DNA of 64,000 nt from Ruegeria meonggei (GTDB taxonomy: Bacteria; Pseudomonadota; Alphaproteobacteria; Rhodobacterales; Rhodobacteraceae): contig NZ_FWFP01000001.1 in assembly GCF_900172215.1 (NCBI RefSeq), positions 1 to 64,000 on the forward strand. Direction: 5' to 3'. Position 1 is the first letter of the stretch, and each line of letters opens with the position of its first letter. The notes under the pieces were generated by a model that saw only the letters and a program-made list of their open reading frames with translations, did no database searches and had not been told where the DNA came from. Below are positions 47,370 to 54,264 of this stretch, one piece after another. A program made the position numbers and the translations under genes.

Positions 47370-48766
47370 CACACCTCCTCCAGCTTGGTGGCGTCAAATC
47401 CGGTACCCGGCACCAGTTCAACACCGTCCTTGCTCATGCGAACCTCCAAACCGGCTGCGATGTAAGCCGCCTTCAGGCGATCCACTTCCGAGAAATCCTT
47501 GCTTTGCATCGCAACCGCCCGCGCATCCGCCAATCGATCTGCATGTGCAGACAGGTTCATCGCATCGGTTTCCGCCCACGCCCCCATCTCGGGCGTCAAC
47601 ACACCCAGCAGCTGCGCACTGGCCAACAGCCCCGCGGCATCTCCATCTGCCGCCAGACGATAAAGCTCGGTCAGAGCGCCCGGTGTATTCAGGTCATCAC
47701 TCAGCGCGGCAATAGCCGCGGGCGCTGCCTTGGCTGCGGGCTCGATGCCCGCTGTCAGCGCCCGCCACTTGCGCAGCGTTGCTTCGGCTTCTCGGGCTTT
47801 CTTCTCGGTCCAGTCCATCGGCTTTCGGTAGTGAGTTTGCAAAAAGACAAAGCGGATCACTTCGCCCGGCACGCCCTGCTCCAACAGGTCATGCACGGTG
47901 AAAAAATTGCCCAATGACTTGGACATCTTCTTGCCTTCCACTTGCAGCATTTCATTGTGCAGCCAGACGCGCGCGAACTCACCATCGGGATGGGCGCAGC
48001 AGCTTTGCGCAATCTCATTCTCATGGTGCGGGAACATCAGATCGTTGCCGCCGCCGTGGATGTCGAAACTCTCGCCCAGCAGCTCGTACGACATCGCCGA
48101 GCATTCGATATGCCACCCCGGGCGCCCCCGACCCCAAGGGCTGTCCCATCCCGGCAGCTCATCGCTGGAGGGTTTCCACAGGACGAAATCCATCGGGTTC
48201 TTCTTATAGGGCGCGACTTCAACACGCGCGCCTGCGATCATATCGTCCACCGACCGGCCGGACAGGGCGCCGTATCGCTCTCTCCAGCTGTCTACGGCGA
48301 ACAGCACATGTCCTTCGGCTGCGTAGGCGTGCCCCTTCGCGATCAATTCCTCAATCATCGCAACCATTTGTGGGATGTACTGCGTGGCACACGGCATTTC
48401 GTTCGGCTGCAACGCCCCCAAAGCGCCCATATCGTTCAGATACCAACTAATGGTCTCGTCCGAGCGTTCCTGGACCAACTGCTCCAACGTGCCTACGGCT
48501 CCGGCTTTTTGGCGGGCCAGCGCGGTCGCGTTGATCTTGTCATCCACGTCGGTGAAGTTGCGCACATAAGTGACGTGATCCGCCCCATAGGTATGGCGCA
48601 ACAGCCGATACAACACGTCAAACACCACCACCGGTCGGGCGTTGCCCAGATGAGCCCGGTCATAAACCGTGGGTCCACAGACATACATCCGCACATTGTC
48701 GGCGCTGATTGGAACGAAGTTCTCTTTCGTCCGCGTCCGTGTGTTGTGCAGTTTGATTGTCGTCAT
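47369..48766 (-). CDS. cysS: Cysteinyl-tRNA synthetase
   Basis: 465 residues, standard class I enzyme. The N-terminus is [16 protein letters not shown], with [21 protein letters not shown] (HIGH motif as HLGN; Cys28-type zinc ligand) and [10 protein letters not shown] (KMSKS motif). It charges tRNA-Cys. AGGAG precedes the ATG at 48766. First gene of the cysS-cimA-phytoene synthase-like operon; TGATG joins it to cimA. Confidence 0.97.
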   Translation of the reverse strand: MTTIKLHNTRTRTKENFVPISADNVRMYVCGPTVYDRAHLGNARPVVVFDVLYRLLRHTYGADHVTYVRNFTDVDDKINATALARQKAGAVGTLEQLVQERSDETISWYLNDMGALGALQPNEMPCATQYIPQMVAMIEELIAKGHAYAAEGHVLFAVDSWRERYGALSGRSVDDMIAGARVEVAPYKKNPMDFVLWKPSSDELPGWDSPWGRGRPGWHIECSAMSYELLGESFDIHGGGNDLMFPHHENEIAQSCCAHPDGEFARVWLHNEMLQVEGKKMSKSLGNFFTVHDLLEQGVPGEVIRFVFLQTHYRKPMDWTEKKAREAEATLRKWRALTAGIEPAAKAAPAAIAALSDDLNTPGALTELYRLAADGDAAGLLASAQLLGVLTPEMGAWAETDAMNLSAHADRLADARAVAMQSKDFSEVDRLKAAYIAAGLEVRMSKDGVELVPGTGFDATKLEEV

Positions 48767-48982
48767 CGGTCGGCTCCTAAAGACAGCATAGCTATTCGCG
48801 TTGGCGCGGGCTTAGCAACTTGTCTCAGAGATGAAAACGAAAGAAACCGGCCCGCTTGAAGGATCAGCAGGTAATGCAGCAAATAATGATGCAGGTCATA
48901 CGGTTCATGACCACCCCCTAGCACGTGGATCTCTCTACGCCAAGTCTTGAGTTCCATCTCGCCCTGGCGCATTTTCGGTCTC

Positions 48983-49327
48983 ATGACGCGTGAAAATGTT
49001 AATTCCATATGTAGAACCCTTCCGGGTGCCGAATGGTCCGATCCTTGGGGCGGCGGGCATGATGCCTGGAAAATCGGCGGCAAAATGTTTGCCTGCATCG
49101 GCATTGCCAATGACGGCGTTTCAGTCAAAACACCCGATATCGAAACCGCACAGATGCTGATCGACGCAGGGGTCGGTGTAAAAGCCCCTTATTTTCACCG
49201 CAGCTGGATACGATTGCCCTTCGATTGCGACGGCGAGGAATTGCTTCACCGTCTGGCCACATCTTATGATCTGGTCCGGGCTTCGTTGACCAAGAAAGCA
49301 CAGGCCGCTCTGCCCCCGCGAAGCTGA
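48983..49327 (+). CDS. MmcQ/YjbR family protein
   Basis: 114 residues of the MmcQ/YjbR DNA-binding-like fold: LPGAEWSDPWGGGHDAWKIGGKMFACI and the middle segment VKAPYFHRSWIRLPFD are the conserved features. The function of the family is unknown. The ATG at 48983 starts the conserved part; an upstream in-frame ATG at 48947 is possible. The ribosome binding site is weak. The aminotransferase gene follows by 57 bases. The 216-base region to cysS contains no other gene. Confidence 0.85.
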   Translation: MTRENVNSICRTLPGAEWSDPWGGGHDAWKIGGKMFACIGIANDGVSVKTPDIETAQMLIDAGVGVKAPYFHRSWIRLPFDCDGEELLHRLATSYDLVRASLTKKAQAALPPRS

Positions 49328-49384
49328 TTGACAATTCCGAACGCCTCTGGCCCATTCTGCGTAAATCCCAGACCGGAGCGTACC

Positions 49385-50572
49385 ATGAAATTGTCGCAGC
49401 GCATCACGCACCTGACCGAAGGCGGCAGTGACGGGTGGGATGTGTTCTACCGCGCCCGCCGCATGATCGACGAAGGCCACGCAGTGACTGAACTGACGAT
49501 TGGTGAGCATGACATCCGCACCGATGCCTCAATCCTAGAGGCGATGGACCTGTCCGCCCGGCAGGGTCACACCGGTTATGCAATGGTGCCTGGCACCGAC
49601 CTGTTACGCGATACAGTGGCCGCCCGTCTGCAGACCCGCACCGGCGTTCCCACTACACGAAACAACGTGCTGATCACACCGGGTGGTCAATCCGCTCTGT
49701 TCGCGGCTCATGTCGCGGTGTGCGATCCCGGTGATGTTGGCCTTTTCATCGACCCATATTACGCCACTTATCCCGGCACGATCCGTGGGGCTGGTGCAAC
49801 GGCCCGGCCTATCCAGACAAGTGCCGATGACGCGTTCCAACCCCGTGCCCAGCGGATCGACGCCGCAGCAGACGGCGCGGTTTCTCTATTGATCAACACA
49901 CCAAACAACCCCACCGGTGTGGTTTATTCGCGCGCAACTTTAGAGGGCGTCGCACAGGTCTGTCACGCCCGCGATCTTTGGCTGATCTCGGATGAGGTTT
50001 ATGACACACAGGTTTGGGACGGCACGCATATCTCTCCGCGCACTTTGCCCGGAATGACCGAACGCACTCTGATCGTCGGGTCAATGTCGAAATCTCATGC
50101 CATGACAGGTTCGCGCTGTGGTTGGGTTGTTGGGCCGGAAGAGGTAATTGCCCACCTGATCAATCTAGCCACGCACACGACCTATGGCGTGCCCGGGTTT
50201 ATTCAGGACGCCGCCAGCTTTGCCCTGAACGCGGGCAATTTACTGGTGGAAGAGATAGCCGCACCCTTCCGCAGACGGCGCGCGCTGGCGATGGAAGTTC
50301 TGAGTACCCAGAACACGGTTGGCTTGGTTCCGGCGCAAGGGGCAATGTATCTTATGTTGGATATCCGCGCCACTGGCCTGGACGGCGAGGGTTTTGCCAA
50401 CGCCTTACTGGACACGCATTCAATTGCCGTCATGCCAGGGGAAAGCTTTGGTACCGCCGCCAGGGGTCATATTCGCGTTGCTATGACAATCGATGACGAC
50501 AGGTTCGCGGCGGCCCTGACCACGATCTGCACTTATGCCGCAGTGCTGGCCGACCGTCGCGCCGCCGAGTAG
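49385..50572 (+). CDS. Class I/II aminotransferase
   Basis: 395 residues, PLP-dependent fold type I. The PLP lysine is in VGSMSKSHAMTGSRCGW; the start KLSQRITHLTEGGSDGWDVFYRARRMIDEG and INTPNNPTGVVYS are typical of aspartate-family aminotransferases. The amino acid substrate is unknown. GGAG lies 7 bases before the ATG. A second aminotransferase of the same superfamily is at 62 kb. Its stop is 6 bases from that of the opposite OMP gene. Confidence 0.92.
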   Translation: MKLSQRITHLTEGGSDGWDVFYRARRMIDEGHAVTELTIGEHDIRTDASILEAMDLSARQGHTGYAMVPGTDLLRDTVAARLQTRTGVPTTRNNVLITPGGQSALFAAHVAVCDPGDVGLFIDPYYATYPGTIRGAGATARPIQTSADDAFQPRAQRIDAAADGAVSLLINTPNNPTGVVYSRATLEGVAQVCHARDLWLISDEVYDTQVWDGTHISPRTLPGMTERTLIVGSMSKSHAMTGSRCGWVVGPEEVIAHLINLATHTTYGVPGFIQDAASFALNAGNLLVEEIAAPFRRRRALAMEVLSTQNTVGLVPAQGAMYLMLDIRATGLDGEGFANALLDTHSIAVMPGESFGTAARGHIRVAMTIDDDRFAAALTTICTYAAVLADRRAAE

Positions 50573-50578
50573 TTTGGG

Positions 50579-51097
50579 TTAGAACCGGAAAGTTGTACGC
50601 AGGTTGAACACGTTTGAATCCAACCCACCCTCAGAACGGGTGACGTCGTTAAACTCCTGGCGCAAAGCCTCGCCGCTGATCACGAAATGCTCACCAATGG
50701 GGTAAGCCACGCCAATGCCGTAGACAGCCGCCGTATCACTCTCGACCGAGGATTCGACCCGGGCCGCGCCGATTACAACATACCCCAATGCAGGACCGAA
50801 ATCGTACCCGCCACGCAGTTTCAGACGGGTCATACTGTCCAAACTGCCCTCACCATTACCCAGATTCAGGGACAGGCGGTTATACTCCAGTTCTCCACCC
50901 AAAACGAAGGACCCGAAATCGCGGTCATACCCAACATGGGGGCCGAAACTGGTGTCATTTCCGCTGGAGCCGTTTGGGCCATCCGCATCTGTGTACCCAA
51001 AGCTGAATCCGGCATAAGCCCCAGTCCAATCTTCGGCAATTGCCGGAGCGGCGCAGGTCATCATCAAACCGACAATGAGGGCCTTATGGGCTTTCAT
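50579..51097 (-). CDS. Outer-membrane beta-barrel protein, OmpA/porin-like fold
   Basis: 172 residues, signal peptide MKAHKALIVGLMMTCAAPAIA. The mature part starts WTGAYAGFSFGYTD, with alternating strands (FVLGGELEYNRLSL, RLKLRGGYDFGPALGYVVIGAARVE) and ends in Phe (TFRF), the usual C-terminal outer-membrane signal. It fits the Omp_b-brl/OMP_beta-barrel group of small eight-stranded barrels. GGAGAGG precedes the chosen ATG at 51097. The upstream region holds a weak CtrA-like sequence. Confidence 0.88.
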   Translation of the reverse strand: MKAHKALIVGLMMTCAAPAIAEDWTGAYAGFSFGYTDADGPNGSSGNDTSFGPHVGYDRDFGSFVLGGELEYNRLSLNLGNGEGSLDSMTRLKLRGGYDFGPALGYVVIGAARVESSVESDTAAVYGIGVAYPIGEHFVISGEALRQEFNDVTRSEGGLDSNVFNLRTTFRF

Positions 51098-51517
51098 CAA
51101 CCTCTCCAAAAAGCTTTGGGCCAAAGCCTTGATCAATTCGGTACATTATTACACAACAATTGGTCAGCAACCGTTAAAATTCAATTGAGATCACGACCTT
51201 TTCTTTAATAAGTGAAGGTAGGATAACAGACTTTTGCCGCTCAGGGGAAAAAACTGGGACGTCACCGCTAACACTGTGACAGATACATCAAGCACTTCGT
51301 TTTTAGGCATGTGGGTCGCAAACAGAACAGAACGCAGCCATCTGCCTAGTACCATTCGTGACCAGATACCGAGGACACGCATGCGAAACGAATTTTGGAT
51401 AATTCGCCTGATCAGCCGCACTATCGGTGCGGACCGCGGGCGTGCGGCACGTGGGCGCCCGGGGCCGGTCTGATTTTGGCCACCCTGAAAGACACGTCTA
51501 CACCCGGAATCCAAACC
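51098..51517 (+). promoter_or_regulatory. Promoter/leader region between OMP and MttB-family genes
   Basis: 420 bases with no gene. The right half has two adjacent hairpins in the MttB-gene leader: CGAATT-ttggat-AATTCG (51390-51407) and CCGCAC-tatcg-GTGCGG (51417-51433), followed by a GC-rich stretch. An imperfect TCAA-N7-TTAAC (51174-51188, minus strand) lies upstream of the OMP gene. Confidence 0.4.
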
Positions 51518-53059
51518 ATGAACGACCAACCCCGTAATACACCTCGCAGCGGTGGACGCGCCGCGCGCCGTGCGGCCCGTGCCTCGGCCCTGCCAGAACA
51601 TTTGCGCCCCATCCGCCCCGGCATGGAAGGCGGAGTTCTGAATGTCCTGACACAGGCGCAGATCGAACGTATCCACGAGGCGGCACTAACCGCGCTTGAA
51701 ACCATCGGGCTAGCAGATGCGCCCCAAAGCGGCATCGACTACCTGACGGGTGTTGGCTGCATTCTGGGCGATGATGGCCGCATCCGATTTCCTCGCGCTT
51801 TGGTCGAAGATACGCTGGCCAAGGCAAACAGGTCCGTCACCTTGCACAGCCGGGACGGTAAAACCGATCTGGAATTGTCCGGCACCAAAGTTCACTACGG
51901 CACTGCTGGTGCAGCTGTCAGCATGGTGGACGTTCACGGGCGGGAATACCGGGATTCGACAGTACAGGATTTGCATGACGCGTCACGTATCTGCGAAAAC
52001 CTTGAAAATATTCACTTTGTTCAACGACCTATGGTCTGTCGTGACATCGCAGACAACCTGGAGATGGATCTGAACACGGTCTATGCCACCACCTCTGGCA
52101 CGTTTAAACATATCGGCACCTCCTTCACCGAACCCAGCCATGTCGGCCCTGCAATCGAAATGCTCCACATGATTGCCGGGGGTGAGGACAAATGGCGGGA
52201 ACGCCCGTTCATGTCGAATTCGAACTGTTTTGTCGTACCGCCAATGAAGTTTGCGACCGAAAGCTGCGAGGTGATGGAACTGTGCATCAAGGCCGGAATG
52301 CCGGTTCTGCTGCTTTCTGCCGGAATGGCCGGAGCAACGGCACCCTCGACCATTGCCGGTGCGATCACCCAGGCCACAGCGGAATGCCTGGCTGGTCTGG
52401 TTTATGTAAACGCTGTAAGCCCCGGTGCGCCCGCAGTTTTTGGCACTTGGCCCTTCGGGCTGGACTTGCGCACGGGGGCGATGTCCATCGGGTCGGGGGA
52501 ACAGGCTTTGCTGTCCTCGGGATGCGCTCAGATGCACAGGTTCTACGATCTTCCGGGTGGGGCTGCTGCCGGTGCGTCTGATTCGAAACTGCCGGATATG
52601 CAGGCCGGTTGGGAACAGATGTGTTCGAACGTCATGGCCGGGCTGTCTGGCCTGAACATGGTGTATGAAGCAGCGGGCATGCATGCTTCACTGCTGGGTT
52701 TTTGCTTTGAAAGCCTGATCCTCAGCGATGATCTGATCGGTCAGGCACTGCGCTGCGTACGTGGGATCGAAGTGACGGATGAGACATTGGCGCTGGATCA
52801 GATGGCCGAAGTTTGCATGGACGGACCCGGTCACTATCTGGGAACGGATGCAACGCTAAGCCGGATGCAGGCGGATTATGTCTATCCAACCTTCGGTGAC
52901 CGCGCATCCCCCAAGGAATGGGTGGAACTTGGCAAGCCGGATCTGATCGAAAAGGCGATCCAACGGAAACAAGAGATCCTGTCAACGCCGTCCCCGGCCC
53001 GTTTTGACCCGATGCTGGACGCAAAGTTGCGCGATGCATTCAACATCCACCTCTCTTGA
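51518..53059 (+). CDS. MttB-family (non-pyrrolysine) trimethylamine/betaine methyltransferase
   Basis: 513 residues, TIM-barrel fold of the MttB superfamily. Visible: EGGVLNVLTQAQIERIHEAALTALETIGL at the start and GSGEQALLSSGCAQMHRFYDLPGGAAAGASDSKLPDMQAGWEQ as the conserved middle. No in-frame amber codon occurs, so this is the pyrrolysine-free group, which includes glycine betaine:corrinoid methyltransferase; the substrate here is unknown. The N-terminal segment is Arg-rich (SGGRAARRAARAS), an addition to the domain. It transfers a methyl from a methylated amine to a corrinoid protein. A terminator follows at 53072. Confidence 0.88.
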   Translation: MNDQPRNTPRSGGRAARRAARASALPEHLRPIRPGMEGGVLNVLTQAQIERIHEAALTALETIGLADAPQSGIDYLTGVGCILGDDGRIRFPRALVEDTLAKANRSVTLHSRDGKTDLELSGTKVHYGTAGAAVSMVDVHGREYRDSTVQDLHDASRICENLENIHFVQRPMVCRDIADNLEMDLNTVYATTSGTFKHIGTSFTEPSHVGPAIEMLHMIAGGEDKWRERPFMSNSNCFVVPPMKFATESCEVMELCIKAGMPVLLLSAGMAGATAPSTIAGAITQATAECLAGLVYVNAVSPGAPAVFGTWPFGLDLRTGAMSIGSGEQALLSSGCAQMHRFYDLPGGAAAGASDSKLPDMQAGWEQMCSNVMAGLSGLNMVYEAAGMHASLLGFCFESLILSDDLIGQALRCVRGIEVTDETLALDQMAEVCMDGPGHYLGTDATLSRMQADYVYPTFGDRASPKEWVELGKPDLIEKAIQRKQEILSTPSPARFDPMLDAKLRDAFNIHLS

Positions 53060-53071
53060 TAGTAATTTGAA

Positions 53072-53100
53072 AAAGCGGCCAGAATCGCTCTGGCCGCTTT
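53072..53100. terminator. Bidirectional terminator between MttB-family and EF-hand genes
   Basis: AAAGCGGCCAGA-atcgc-TCTGGCCGCTTT, a perfect 12-bp stem with a 5-base loop. TTTC follows on the plus strand and TTTTTCAAATT on the minus strand, so it is stronger for the EF-hand gene. Confidence 0.85.
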
Positions 53101-53116
53101 CCTGATTCAAGGGCAG

Positions 53117-53362
53117 TTAGCCGTTGGTGGACGGTAGCAAACCTGCTTCCTGCGCAACAGCAATCTCTGCCTCATCCAACGCGCCATCGCCGTTGGCGTC
53201 CATCAGCGAAAATCCGTCTGCGTCAACTTCGGGTACAACAGCCTGCACTTCCTCGATCGTCAGAACCCCGTCTCCGTTGGTGTCAGCCGACGATTGCGCA
53301 ACGGCCAGCGCTGGCAGTCCAAAAGCAAGTACAGAGAGTGTGGCCAGAGTCTTCGGTTTCAT
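53117..53362 (-). CDS. Small EF-hand protein, exported
   Basis: 81 residues with a signal peptide (MKPKTLATLSVLAFGLPALAVA). Two EF-hand loops follow: DTNGDGVLTIEE and DANGDGALDEAE, both with the Asp/Asn/Gly/Glu pattern for calcium. It probably binds calcium in the periplasm; the partner is unknown. AGGAGG precedes the ATG. Confidence 0.88.
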   Translation of the reverse strand: MKPKTLATLSVLAFGLPALAVAQSSADTNGDGVLTIEEVQAVVPEVDADGFSLMDANGDGALDEAEIAVAQEAGLLPSTNG

Positions 53363-53605
53363 TGTGATGCCTCCTGATTAAGTTTGTGTATTTCCTGTCC
53401 GGACAGGCACCAAAAACACCGCAACACCGCCGGTGTCACCCGCATTGCGGGAACCCGAAGTTTTCGCGCCAATCTCCGCGTGTTTGACAGAGTCGCGTCT
53501 GCGGTTGGCCGCTGGGCAAAATTCCCCCATCCGCGTTCGGCGGTTCTTGCCCGACGGGATAGGAACGATCCGGCAAGGCGTTGCCTAAATAGCTACAAAG
53601 GGCGG

Positions 53606-53633
53606 GCAAAAAGAAAGGGGGCCGAGGCCCCCT
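53606..53633 (-). terminator. Rho-independent terminator of unassigned minus-strand transcript
   Basis: AGGGGGC-ctcg-GCCCCCT on the minus strand, a 7-bp GC-rich stem, followed by TTTCTTTTT. Confidence 0.75.
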
Positions 53634-53876
53634 GTCAGTTTCGCCATCCAGGCTCCATTCGTTGACCGCCCGGTGTTTTGTTTGCCTGCGGCCTGGACGT
53701 CGCATGGAACGAGCGCACCCGTTCCGTGAAAGAGTGGGAAAGAGCATATATTCCGCCCCACCCTGTTCCCGGCCAACACGGGCATGTCGGCCGAGTGGAC
53801 CAAGGCATCGAAGGTAAGTCTCTGCGCCTTGATCCGTATTCGTCGGGGCCGGTAACTGTGGCAGCTTCCGACCCCT

Positions 53877-53898
53877 GCGCCCCGGGTTGCCGGGGCGC
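53877..53898 (-). terminator. Hairpin after the 47-residue gene
   Basis: GCGCCCCGG-caac-CCGGGGCGC on the minus strand, a perfect 9-bp stem, 13 bases after the stop codon. No T run; RNA stabilisation or Rho-assisted termination is possible. Confidence 0.6.
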
Positions 53899-53911
53899 TA
53901 ATGAGAAGAAC

Positions 53912-54055
53912 TTACTTCTTCTTGTTCGGCCGCTGTGTGAGCGCCGACGCCGCTGCCGTTTTGGCAGCTTTGGAGGACTTCGGGTTACGAAGCACTTTAG
54001 CTGCGGCAGATGCAGCCTTAGCACTTGTAACTTCCGAGTTCTTACGTCGAGACAT
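53912..54055 (-). CDS. 47-residue basic Lys/Ala/Ser-rich protein
   Basis: MSRRKNSEVTSAKAASAAAK at the start, then a pattern ending SSKAAKTAAASALTQRPNKKK. The composition (Ala, Lys, Ser, no aromatic or Cys residues) is helical and basic, like small nucleoid- or ribosome-binding proteins, but no family function is known to me; short proteins with a similar KVLRNPKSSKAAKTAAASALTQ pattern are, as far as I recall, common in alphaproteobacteria. Evidence for a real gene: a perfect AAGGAGG, 8 bases before the ATG. The structured leader at 54073-54111 lies just ahead of that site. It lies downstream of nrdJ. Confidence 0.85.
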   Translation of the reverse strand: MSRRKNSEVTSAKAASAAAKVLRNPKSSKAAKTAAASALTQRPNKKK

Positions 54056-54068
54056 ATTCAGTCCCTCC

Positions 54069-54077
54069 TTATCCACA
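54069..54077. promoter_or_regulatory. DnaA box-like nonamer
   Basis: TTATCCACA, exact match to the strong DnaA box, overlapping the Shine-Dalgarno side of the 47-residue gene's leader hairpin. A coincidence is possible. Confidence 0.3.
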
Positions 54078-54111
54078 GGTGAGTTGAGGACAACTCATGT
54101 ATTTCCTGTGG
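54073..54111 (-). promoter_or_regulatory. Leader hairpin next to the ribosome binding site of the 47-residue gene
   Basis: Outer stem CCACAGG/CCTGTGG (54073-54079 with 54105-54111), inner stem TGAGTTG/CAACTCA (54080-54086 with 54091-54097), loop AGGA; one 7-base bulge. The structure ends two bases before AAGGAGG on the minus strand, so it could affect translation. Confidence 0.65.
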
Positions 54112-54264
54112 GTTGGCAGCGCGTCATTGATTGCCGAACTCTTACGTGTTTTCTCCTTTCCATCGGTCTTTCGAACCGAGTCGGTTTATCCCTCGCCCGC
54201 ACTGGTAAAGCGGGGGAAAAGCCGGGGATCAGTGTTGGCGCACTGGTCCCCAACCTTCAATTTC

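Larger units (their letters stand above)
53363..53911. other. Gap with a minus-strand terminator, candidate unannotated transcript
   Basis: No supported protein gene. A strong terminator for the minus strand lies at 53606-53633, yet no minus-strand gene is close upstream of it: the 47-residue gene ends at 53912 and already has its own hairpin. Between them (about 53640-53870) the sequence contains GGAAC...GTTCC (53706-53725) and other short inverted repeats, so a small RNA is possible. Open frames in this interval on both strands lack good ribosome binding sites. Confidence 0.4.

Noticed and set aside
51174..51188. CtrA site upstream of the OMP gene
   Set aside because: One half-site mismatch (TCAA-N7-TTAAC); too weak to call, mentioned only in the region note.
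51518..53059. Pyrrolysine-containing MttB
   Set aside because: The frame has no internal TAG, so it is the non-pyrrolysine group.
53585..53803. 72-codon minus-strand frame across the gap
   Set aside because: It reads through the terminator hairpin at 53606-53633 and has no good ribosome binding site.
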